From: Flavobacteriales bacterium
Lineage (GTDB): Bacteria > Bacteroidota > Bacteroidia > Flavobacteriales_C > GCA-002722245
Direction: 5' to 3'
DNA: 64,000 nt
Assembly (NCBI GenBank): GCA_002717515.1
Contig: PBEC01000008.1
Coordinates: 1-64,000 of the forward strand
Shown here: in pieces, positions 53,376 through 61,240 of the stretch
Layout: the number at the start of each line of letters is the position of its first letter
How positions within the stretch are numbered: the first letter of the stretch is position 1
The notes under the pieces: generated by a model
Database searches by the model: none
What the model was told of the DNA's origin: nothing
What the model saw: only the letters and a program-made list of their open reading frames with translations
Program-made: the position numbers and the translations under genes

Positions 53376-54446
53376 ATGAAAATCCACAACTACAGTGCTG
53401 GACCGTGTATTTTACCAAAATCAGTATTTAAAAAAGCTGCAGAATCCTTAGTAAATTATAACGAATCAGGACTTTCAATTGCCGAAATAAGTCACCGAAG
53501 TAAAGAATTTATGGCCGTTATGGAAAATTCTGTAAAACTAGTGAAAGACTTAATGAAAGTGCCTGAAGGTTATGAAATTCTTTTTCTTCAAGGAGGAGCT
53601 TCTATGCAGTTTTATATGAGTGGACTAAATCTTCTTCCTGAGCAAGGAACAGCAGCCTACATCAATACTGGAACCTGGAGTTCAAAAGCAATAAAAGAAG
53701 CAAAGTTATTGGGTAATATTCATGAAGTGGCGTCAAGTAAAAACGAAAACTTCAGTTATATTCCAAAAAAATTCGATGTTCCGCATAATGCGAGTTTTTT
53801 ACACTATACATCCAACAATACAATATTTGGTACCCAGTTTAAGGAAGCTCCCAATACGGATTTAAGACTGGTATGCGATATGAGCAGTGATATAATGACA
53901 AAAGAAGTCGACATCAAAAAATACGACTTAATATACGCTGGTGCACAAAAAAATCTAGGTCCTGCAGGAGTTACACTTGTCATTGTAAAAAAAGATGCTT
54001 TGGGTAAAACAGGAAGAACAATACCAAGTATGCTTGATTATCAGGTTCACATCGATAAAGAGTCAATGTTTAATACTCCTCCTTGCTTTAGCATCTACAC
54101 AACTATGCTCACTATGGAATGGCTAAAAGAAATTGGCGGAGTAGAAGAAATACAAAAAAGAAATTTGACCAAATCAAGTTTACTTTATGACGAAATCGAT
54201 AGAAATTCATTATTTGAAGGAACTGCTAAAACAGAGGATCGATCAGTAATGAATCCTACGTTTATTCTGCGCGACAAGCTATTAAATGATGAATTCTTAC
54301 AAAGATCAATTGATGCAGGAATAAGCGGAATAAAAGGTCATCGATCTGTTGGTGGTTTTAGAGCATCCATGTATAATGCACTTGATATAAAGAGTGTTGA
54401 AGCTCTTGTTAATTTGATGCGAGATTTTGAGAAATCAAAAGGATAA
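53376..54446 (+). CDS. serC: phosphoserine aminotransferase
   Basis: SerC moves an amino group from glutamate to 3-phosphohydroxypyruvate to make phosphoserine, and also serves pyridoxal-phosphate synthesis. This 356-aa PLP enzyme begins IHNYSAGPCILPKSV and has the PLP-lysine motif YAGAQKNLGPAG (Lys192). The C-terminal stretch GHRSVGGFRASMYNA is typical. serA often follows in Bacteroidota, but here a convergent WD40 gene does. The start ATG 53376 is firm. Confidence 0.96.
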   Translation: MKIHNYSAGPCILPKSVFKKAAESLVNYNESGLSIAEISHRSKEFMAVMENSVKLVKDLMKVPEGYEILFLQGGASMQFYMSGLNLLPEQGTAAYINTGTWSSKAIKEAKLLGNIHEVASSKNENFSYIPKKFDVPHNASFLHYTSNNTIFGTQFKEAPNTDLRLVCDMSSDIMTKEVDIKKYDLIYAGAQKNLGPAGVTLVIVKKDALGKTGRTIPSMLDYQVHIDKESMFNTPPCFSIYTTMLTMEWLKEIGGVEEIQKRNLTKSSLLYDEIDRNSLFEGTAKTEDRSVMNPTFILRDKLLNDEFLQRSIDAGISGIKGHRSVGGFRASMYNALDIKSVEALVNLMRDFEKSKG

Positions 54447-54454
54447 AAAAGGAT

Positions 54455-55345
54455 TTATCTTTTTTTCCAAAGACAAATTTGTTTGTCGTCTCCAATGGAA
54501 ACAACAGATTTGATTGATGGAATTGAAACCAAATTGTTAACCGAGTTGATATGACCTGCAAATTCAGGAAAACATAATCTCTGTTTAACTTTAAACGATT
54601 TTGCATCCCATATTTTTATAATTTTATCCCTGCTGCAAGTTGCAAATTCATCAGGATTTAACCACTCTATTTTATAAATCGGCCAATTGTGAGCCGGTAT
54701 AGATTGAATAACGGTTTTGGTTAGAATATCAATACCTGATAGATGGGCATTTTTATCACCAACGAATAAAACGTCATTATTGACATTACTGTTCAAACAA
54801 AAAATAGGATACTGAATTTCAGCAAATAAATCTGAGGAAGAAAGATTAAATATATTTATTTGAAAAATTTCACCTTCTGAATTACCAATAAAAACATTTT
54901 CATCAACATTATGTATGGCTCTTATTTTTCCCTTACCAAACTGATGAGTTTGTAACAAAGTATTTTTTGCTACATCCCAGATTGTTAGTTTACCATCACC
55001 CGAACCAACAAAAAGCATATTCCTTTTCTTAATATAACATGAACAAAAAATGCCTAATTTATGATCGGAAGAATAAATAACTTCCTTACGAGAATCGATA
55101 TCAATAACATAAAAATCCCCGTTAAACAACCCAATAAAAAGATGTTTATCGTCGTTTAATAATTGAAAATTTAATATTGCTGACTCTGTTTTAATTGACA
55201 ATGGCACATTTTCACCTTTCTCTAAATCCCAAGCCGCAACTATTTTGTCAGAACCTCCTGTAAAAAGAAGTTTATGTCTCTCTGAATATGTCACTGCATA
55301 CAAAGGACCATTGTGTTTTTTATGTTTTTGATTAAGACCGTACAC
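54455..55345 (-). CDS. WD40-repeat protein
   Basis: This 296-aa protein is a run of WD40-type blades: GGSDKIVAAWDLEKG, VGSGDGKLTIWDVAK, CSRDKIIKIWDAK, GDDKQICLWKK, and weaker ones between. It has no signal peptide, so it is a cytoplasmic beta-propeller scaffold. The start is a GTG at 55345; no in-frame ATG gives a complete first blade. It lies 52 nt after the RluA gene on the same strand and may be cotranscribed. The binding partner is unknown. Confidence 0.85.
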   Translation of the reverse strand: MYGLNQKHKKHNGPLYAVTYSERHKLLFTGGSDKIVAAWDLEKGENVPLSIKTESAILNFQLLNDDKHLFIGLFNGDFYVIDIDSRKEVIYSSDHKLGIFCSCYIKKRNMLFVGSGDGKLTIWDVAKNTLLQTHQFGKGKIRAIHNVDENVFIGNSEGEIFQINIFNLSSSDLFAEIQYPIFCLNSNVNNDVLFVGDKNAHLSGIDILTKTVIQSIPAHNWPIYKIEWLNPDEFATCSRDKIIKIWDAKSFKVKQRLCFPEFAGHINSVNNLVSIPSIKSVVSIGDDKQICLWKKR

Positions 55346-55397
55346 GCATCAAAATTATAAATTACTTTTTGAATATAATTTAATTGAACCTTTTTAT

Positions 55398-56291
55398 CTA
55401 TCCAACACCTCTAAATTTTAAGTAACGCCGATGCTCTCTTTCCATTAATTTATCAAATTTTTCAGGCGAATCGATTTTTACATCCAATTCTATGGCAGTA
55501 ATCGGATGTGTAAACCTCAACCTAACGGCGCATAAAAAAAGTCCCTTATGCAACAAAACATTTCCCTTTTCACCGTATTCTTTATCACCAATAATGGGAT
55601 GTTTAATTAAAGCACTATGTTTTCTTAATTGATGTGTTCTTCCTGTTACAGGTTTCATCATTACTTTGGTAATACAACCATTGTTTAAACTCTTTTTTGA
55701 ATCAATAATAAAAACTTCCGTCAGAGCATCTTTACCATCAATTGGAAACTCAATAGATTTATCCCTCTCTAACCTACCCGAAAGTAATGCCTCATATGTT
55801 TTTTCAATGCTTCGATTTTCCAACATCTTCCCGAGTTTAACTCTAGCTTCAATAGATTTTGCAACAATGACCAATCCACTCGTAGATACATCTAGGCGAT
55901 GAACCGGTTTTGGCCATTTTAGCGGATTTATTTTTGCTTTTGTTAATTTCCCCTGAATTGCATTCTCAAGTGTTCTGTATAAATTACCTGATGTTGGGAG
56001 ACCTGAGGGCTTATTTACAATTGCCAGATAATCATCCTCATAAACAACATTCAATTTCATTTCATAAGAAAGAGGAGCTTTAATCTCCATATCCCAAAGC
56101 TCTATTTCATCACCCTCCTTCACGAAATAAGAGGAAGGAATCTTTCTGCCATTTACACGTATTACCCCTTTTACAACTGCTTTTTTTACACTTTTATTGG
56201 AAGGTAATTCATCAAAAAGGCCTCTGCAATATGTTTCAATCCGAACATTAAACGGTAACGTTTTGGCTTTTTTGGATTTTAATTTATACAT
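55398..56291 (-). CDS. RluA family RNA pseudouridine synthase
   Basis: This 297-aa enzyme converts uridine to pseudouridine in rRNA or tRNA. An N-terminal S4-like RNA-binding domain (about 15-75) is followed by the catalytic domain with the motif HRLDVSTSGLV, catalytic Asp134, and the later GRTHQLRKH. The type (RluC, RluD or another) cannot be set from sequence. The start is ATG at 56291. It is divergent from a small membrane protein gene, with a 50-nt gap. Confidence 0.92.
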   Translation of the reverse strand: MYKLKSKKAKTLPFNVRIETYCRGLFDELPSNKSVKKAVVKGVIRVNGRKIPSSYFVKEGDEIELWDMEIKAPLSYEMKLNVVYEDDYLAIVNKPSGLPTSGNLYRTLENAIQGKLTKAKINPLKWPKPVHRLDVSTSGLVIVAKSIEARVKLGKMLENRSIEKTYEALLSGRLERDKSIEFPIDGKDALTEVFIIDSKKSLNNGCITKVMMKPVTGRTHQLRKHSALIKHPIIGDKEYGEKGNVLLHKGLFLCAVRLRFTHPITAIELDVKIDSPEKFDKLMEREHRRYLKFRGVG

Positions 56292-56341
56292 AATAAGAGT
56301 AATTATACGTTAATTATAACATCTGAACATTACCTGCTAAA

Positions 56342-56740
56342 ATGAAGTTAAGAAAAAACATACGTCCTTTTTATGCAAAATGGTGGTTTTTCATAGGCTT
56401 AGTGATTTTAGGATGGCTGACTCCAATCACGAAAAACTGGTACATATTCTTTTTTGGAGAATCAACTATTGCATGTCCTGTATATAACTATGGAAAATCA
56501 AACCTTAGGTTTTACAACTTTGTATTTACTCTTAATGGAGAGATATTTGTTAAGTCCCATGCCTTAAGTATGAGAAACACCCTGCCCAAAAAAAGCGTCA
56601 GAATTTATTACGAAAAAAACCTACCTGAAAACTACCTTATTCCAAACCTAAACAACATGTATACAAAACAAAATTTATTTTTTCCTTTGATTCTTCAAAT
56701 TGGCCTGGGCGTATTTTTCTTAAAGGCAAGATTAGAGTGA
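56342..56740 (+). CDS. small hypothetical membrane protein
   Basis: This 132-aa protein has two predicted helices (about 14-35 and 108-127) with a soluble loop of about 70 residues between them that contains one Cys (IACPVYN). The loop resembles a small beta domain. I recognise no family. The 84-nt gap before the FecA-like gene holds its own -7 box, so it may be a separate unit. Confidence 0.65.
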   Translation: MKLRKNIRPFYAKWWFFIGLVILGWLTPITKNWYIFFFGESTIACPVYNYGKSNLRFYNFVFTLNGEIFVKSHALSMRNTLPKKSVRIYYEKNLPENYLIPNLNNMYTKQNLFFPLILQIGLGVFFLKARLE

Positions 56741-56809
56741 AGTCATTACTTAATTAGGTTATACAAGAAATCGGGTATCAAAAAAGAGGTACGAATACAT
56801 TTTTAAAAG

Positions 56810-56817
56810 TATTTTTG
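56810..56817 (+). promoter_or_regulatory. -7 box candidate for the FecA-like receptor gene
   Basis: TATTTTTG matches TAnnTTTG and ends 7 nt before the ATG, so the mRNA would be nearly leaderless. No good -33 element is seen. A lone TTAGGTTA half-site lies at 56754-56761. Confidence 0.35.
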
Positions 56818-56824
56818 TGCCCAA

Positions 56825-59239
56825 ATGTTCAAATCCTTTTCTAAAATAAATTTTCTAGTGCTTTTAGTTGCTGGTATGACCTTAACGAATGCTTCATTGG
56901 CATCAGGTTTAAAAGGTATAATATTGAACACTGAATATGAGCCAATAGAAGATGCAAACATACTCATCGAAGAACTTAAAATCAACTTAACATCAAACAA
57001 AAAAGGCGAATTTGAATTTTCCAACCTTAATTTGGGGATATATACTGTAATTGTTACGCACAAAAATTACAGAGAGTCCTTACAAAAAGTAAACGTTGCA
57101 AAAGATAAAATCACCTCAATTAATGTGATTTTGTTTTCGAAATCTGAAGAACTTGAAGATGTTGAAATAAATGTAAGCGAGCCCGTAAGTCGGGGTAAGG
57201 AAATATCCGACGATCAAATTTCAATCGGGAAAAATAAAATTGTAATCAAACAAGATGCAAAAAAAGGAACCTCATCTTCGCTAACTCGAACAATTGATGC
57301 TCCAGTAAATATAATTGAGTATGATGGTGCCGGACTTCAACTGGGAATTGGAGGAAGGGGCTTAAATCCTAAACGAACAGCTCATTACAACACACGACAA
57401 AATGGATACGAAATTAGTGCTGATGCTTTAGGATATCCTGAAACCTACTATACTCCTCCAAGTGAAGCAATTCGAGAAATTAGTGTATTGAGAGGAGCTG
57501 CCTCTTTACAGTTTGGACCTCAATTTGGTGGAATGATAAATTTCACTTTAAAAGATGGACCTGAAAATCCAAAAAAGAAAATCGAATTAATTTCCAATAA
57601 TCGTCTTGGCACCTATAATCAATTTCAAACTTTCAATAGTATTGCTACAAAAAGTAAAAAATTAAAAACTTATTCCTTTTACAATTACAAAGTTGGAGAT
57701 GGTTGGCGAAACAATTCCAGTTACGATTCTCATGCCGCATTCATGGGATTATCGTTCCAGCCCAATAAGAAACTTAAGTTAACATTACAATTGACCAAAT
57801 ATTTCTATGTAACTCAACAAGCCGGAGGATTAACCGATAAACAGTTTTACGAAAATCCACAACAAAGCTTCAGAGAAAGAAACTGGTTTAGTATTGATTG
57901 GAATATAGCAGCATTAATTGGGCACTATAAATTAAATTCCAACTCATGGATTAATTCCAAAACATTTTATGTTCACGCATCGAGAAACTCTGTAGGTTAC
58001 ATGGAAAGTCCACAAAGAACGGACCCTTTACCTTTAGTTAAACGTGCCATCATAAAAGGTGATTTTGAAAATATAGGGAACGAAACGAGATGGATTAATC
58101 GGTACAAAATAAAAAATAAAAACGCTGCATTAATCAGCGGAATTAGACTATACAAAGGATGGGCACAAACTTCTCAAGCAAACGGAACTAAAGATTATGA
58201 TGCAGATTTTACTTTACCAGAATCTCCAGAATATTCTCAATATCAATTCCCAAGTGCCAATGCCTCTGCATTTTTGGAAAACACATTTTTTCTAACGAAA
58301 AAAATATACTTAACACCGGGTTATAGATATGAATATATAAGTACTAACACAGAGGGGTATTACAATAAATACGTTGTAAATAATGCAAACGATACCCTTC
58401 TTACAATTAATTCGCCTTCTAACTTTACAAGTAACAGAGACATACATCTTTTTGGAACAGGATTAACTTACAACCTTGCAAAAAATGGTAAATGGATTGC
58501 AAACCTCTCTAAAAATTTTCGTTCCGTAAACTTCAGCGATATTAACATTGTTGTTCCGAGCTTGCGTGTCGATCCAAATATTGAAGACGAAAAAGGATAT
58601 ACTGCGGACATTACCTACAGTAAAAATTGGAAGAAAAAAGCTTTTTTAAGTGTTACCGGATACCTCCTCCACTATGCAAACCGAATTGGATTAATATGGC
58701 AAACCGACGATTTAACTTTTGATACTTATCAATACAGAACAAATATATCAGCTTCAAGAACTCTTGGAATGGAAGTTACAAACTGGATAAATCTCGGTAA
58801 AATCATTTCATTAAATGATACCTTACACAACTTAAATCTTACTACCAATTTAACCAGCAATTACTCCAGATACATAGAAAAAAATTCGATTGTTTATGGA
58901 AATTGGGTAGAAATGGTTCCCCTTTTAACGGTTAAATCTTCTTTAACATATGAATACAAAAAATGGCTCATTTCCGGTTTGGTAAATTTTCAAACTCAAC
59001 AGTTTTCTGAGGCTACAAATGCTATGGAAAGTAACAATGGAGTGTATGGGCTAATACCCTCATTTTACGTAATCGACTTCAAGACTGGATACCAATTTAA
59101 AAAAATAGCGCTTCAGTTCTCCGTCAATAATTTAACCAATAAAAACTACTTTACGCAGCGAGCCAACTCATATCCTGGTCCAGGGATAATCCCGTCAGAA
59201 GGTCGAGTTTACTGGATGTCTGCACTGTTTAAATTATAA
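56825..59239 (+). CDS. FecA-like TonB-dependent receptor
   Basis: This 804-aa outer-membrane receptor has a signal peptide (about 1-27, ending SLASG), a carboxypeptidase-regulatory-like domain (about 28-105), a plug with NGYEISADALGYPETYY and LRGAASLQFGPQFGG, and a barrel ending in an aromatic residue (ALFKL). The plug signature is close to the ferric dicitrate (FecA) group. It should import an iron chelate using TonB, though a different ligand is possible. No FecI/FecR genes are near. The start is ATG 56825. Confidence 0.87.
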   Translation: MFKSFSKINFLVLLVAGMTLTNASLASGLKGIILNTEYEPIEDANILIEELKINLTSNKKGEFEFSNLNLGIYTVIVTHKNYRESLQKVNVAKDKITSINVILFSKSEELEDVEINVSEPVSRGKEISDDQISIGKNKIVIKQDAKKGTSSSLTRTIDAPVNIIEYDGAGLQLGIGGRGLNPKRTAHYNTRQNGYEISADALGYPETYYTPPSEAIREISVLRGAASLQFGPQFGGMINFTLKDGPENPKKKIELISNNRLGTYNQFQTFNSIATKSKKLKTYSFYNYKVGDGWRNNSSYDSHAAFMGLSFQPNKKLKLTLQLTKYFYVTQQAGGLTDKQFYENPQQSFRERNWFSIDWNIAALIGHYKLNSNSWINSKTFYVHASRNSVGYMESPQRTDPLPLVKRAIIKGDFENIGNETRWINRYKIKNKNAALISGIRLYKGWAQTSQANGTKDYDADFTLPESPEYSQYQFPSANASAFLENTFFLTKKIYLTPGYRYEYISTNTEGYYNKYVVNNANDTLLTINSPSNFTSNRDIHLFGTGLTYNLAKNGKWIANLSKNFRSVNFSDINIVVPSLRVDPNIEDEKGYTADITYSKNWKKKAFLSVTGYLLHYANRIGLIWQTDDLTFDTYQYRTNISASRTLGMEVTNWINLGKIISLNDTLHNLNLTTNLTSNYSRYIEKNSIVYGNWVEMVPLLTVKSSLTYEYKKWLISGLVNFQTQQFSEATNAMESNNGVYGLIPSFYVIDFKTGYQFKKIALQFSVNNLTNKNYFTQRANSYPGPGIIPSEGRVYWMSALFKL

Positions 59240-59240
59240 A

Positions 59241-59284
59241 TGTCCGGTTATTTTCCGGAACAGTATACTGAATTTGTCCGGTAA
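59241..59284. repeat. three CCGG repeats before the GH20 gene
   Basis: TGTCCGGT occurs at 59241-59248 and 59275-59282 in the same orientation, with TTCCGGAA between (59253-59260). TCCGG and CCGGA also form a 5-bp stem at 59243-59259. It lies between the FecA-like receptor and the hexosaminidase. It may be a regulator site or a weak terminator. Confidence 0.3.
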
Positions 59285-59342
59285 GAAAAATCTGTATTAA
59301 AACCAGAGTAACGTATATTGCGAATACAAAAATGTAATTGTT

Positions 59343-61178
59343 ATGAAAAAAGCTCTGATTCTAATGTTTTGCTGGATAAATTTATGCGTAAGTGCAAATC
59401 ACTGTATAATTCCAGAACCTGTTTCTTATAATGAATTTAAAGGGAAACTAATTTCAAACGGTTTCCAGTTCCAGGACAATTCAAACCTCAAAAAAATTGA
59501 ATACGCAAAAACACTGTTCAACGAATATCTCACTTCCATAAAAATCTCCGACGAAGGTGAAACTAAAATAAAGCTCAACCTCAACAATTCAATAAAAAAT
59601 AAAGAAGGATACATACTGGAGGTGAATTCAATGGGAATACTTATTGAAGCAATCGATTTCGGAGGATTCCATAATGCTCTACAAACACTAAAGCAGCTAC
59701 TTCCCGTTAGTTCTGAAAACAACCTCTTTGAAATACCTCATTGTAAAATCATTGATGAACCACGGTTTGAATGGAGAGGATTAATGTTGGATGTAAGCCG
59801 ACATTTTTTTACTGTGGAAGAAGTTAAGGACTATATAAATAAAATGTCTGAATTTAAATTCAATAAATTTCATTGGCATCTTACGGATGATGAAGGGTGG
59901 AGAATTGAAATTAAGTCATTGCCAAAATTAACTGAGATTGGAGCATGGCGAGGAGAAAGAAATGGAAGATTTGGCGAAAATCGTCCTGCACCTACCGAAA
60001 GTGAACCAAAAACTTACGGAGGATTTTATACTCAGGAAGAAGTTAAAGAAATTATTGCATTTGCTGACAAACGAAACATTACAATAGTTCCCGAAATTGA
60101 TGTTCCCGGTCACAGCATGGCACTACTGGCTGCATATCCAGAACTTTCTACTAAAAAAGAAATCACTCAAGTTTCGGTTGGTCATAAATTTGCAGAGTGG
60201 TTTGGAGACGGAAGCTTCAAAATGCATACTGAAAATATGCTTAATCCTACGGACGAAAAAGTATATGAAATACTGGAAAAAATTTATTCAGAGGTAGGAA
60301 AACTATTTCCGGGAGAATACATTCATATGGGTGGTGATGAATGTTATAAAGGATATTGGAAGGAAAGTGATGAAGTGAAAAATTTTATGATGAAAAACAA
60401 CATGAAAGATATGCACGATTTGCAAGCCTATTTTATTAATAGAGTGCAACACATCATTGAATCCAATGGAAAAAAAATGATTGGATGGGATGAAATTACA
60501 GAAGGTCAATTAAATAAAGATGCTGCTGTAATGAGTTGGCAAGGAATGAAGGGAGGAATTAAGGCGGCAAAACTCGGTCATAAAGTAGTAATGTCACCAA
60601 CAACATTTGCTTACCTGGATTACATTCAAGGCGACCAAAGCGTCGAAAATTCAATCTACGCCAGTTTAAGCTTAGAAAAATCATATAAATTCGAACCCGT
60701 TCCCGATAGTGTAAATCCTAAATACATAATGGGTGGACAAGCTAACCTATGGACTGAGGTTATTCCAACACTTTCATTCGCCTACTATATGACTTACCCG
60801 AGAGCATTGTCTATTTCTGAAACTTTGTGGAGCCCCAAAGAAACGAAAAATTGGGACAATTTTTCTCATAAAATATTGGTTCATTTCAATCGATTTAGTA
60901 AACAGGAAACAAACATTTCCAAGGCTGTCCTTGATCCTATTGTAACCGTTTATAAATCCGGAGAAAAATTAATGTGCAGACTTGAAAACAATATCCCAGG
61001 GACAGAAATTTACTATAGTATTGACAACACTTACCCTGTTGAGTATGGAATAAAGTACACCGTGCCTTTCGAAATACCTAAAGGAGACTTAAGTCTACGA
61101 ACTCAAACATTTTTAAACAATCAAGGAGTTGGGAGAGCTCTTCAAATTCATAGAGAGGAGCTTTTAAAACGACTTTAA
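59343..61178 (+). CDS. GH20 beta-N-acetylhexosaminidase
   Basis: GH20 enzymes remove terminal GlcNAc or GalNAc from chitooligosaccharides and glycans by substrate-assisted catalysis. This 611-aa protein has a signal peptide (about 1-18), an N-terminal GH20b-type domain, the catalytic barrel from about 135 (FEWRGLMLDVSRHFF, KFNKFHWHLTDDEGWRIEIK), catalytic Asp332-Glu333 in HMGGDECYKGYW, and a C-terminal beta domain. There is no T9SS tail, so it likely works in the periplasm. It could finish chitin breakdown begun by the secreted GH18 enzyme encoded at 4.1 kb. The start is ATG 59343. Confidence 0.94.
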   Translation: MKKALILMFCWINLCVSANHCIIPEPVSYNEFKGKLISNGFQFQDNSNLKKIEYAKTLFNEYLTSIKISDEGETKIKLNLNNSIKNKEGYILEVNSMGILIEAIDFGGFHNALQTLKQLLPVSSENNLFEIPHCKIIDEPRFEWRGLMLDVSRHFFTVEEVKDYINKMSEFKFNKFHWHLTDDEGWRIEIKSLPKLTEIGAWRGERNGRFGENRPAPTESEPKTYGGFYTQEEVKEIIAFADKRNITIVPEIDVPGHSMALLAAYPELSTKKEITQVSVGHKFAEWFGDGSFKMHTENMLNPTDEKVYEILEKIYSEVGKLFPGEYIHMGGDECYKGYWKESDEVKNFMMKNNMKDMHDLQAYFINRVQHIIESNGKKMIGWDEITEGQLNKDAAVMSWQGMKGGIKAAKLGHKVVMSPTTFAYLDYIQGDQSVENSIYASLSLEKSYKFEPVPDSVNPKYIMGGQANLWTEVIPTLSFAYYMTYPRALSISETLWSPKETKNWDNFSHKILVHFNRFSKQETNISKAVLDPIVTVYKSGEKLMCRLENNIPGTEIYYSIDNTYPVEYGIKYTVPFEIPKGDLSLRTQTFLNNQGVGRALQIHREELLKRL

Positions 61179-61191
61179 AATATTCATAAAT

Positions 61192-61226
61192 AAAAAAGGC
61201 CACCCATTAATGAGTGGCCTTTTTTA
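61192..61226. terminator. bidirectional terminator between GH20 gene and secDF
   Basis: GGCCAC (61198-61203) pairs with GTGGCC (61214-61219), with an inner CATTAATG palindrome, an A run on the left and a T run on the right. It can end both the plus-strand hexosaminidase transcript and the minus-strand secDF transcript. Confidence 0.8.
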
Positions 61227-61240
61227 TTTTGAACTACAAA

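Noticed and set aside
56754-56764. Second DtxR-like site (TTAGGTTATAC) before the FecA-like receptor
   Set aside because: Only the left half matches; the right half lacks CCTAA. It may be chance.
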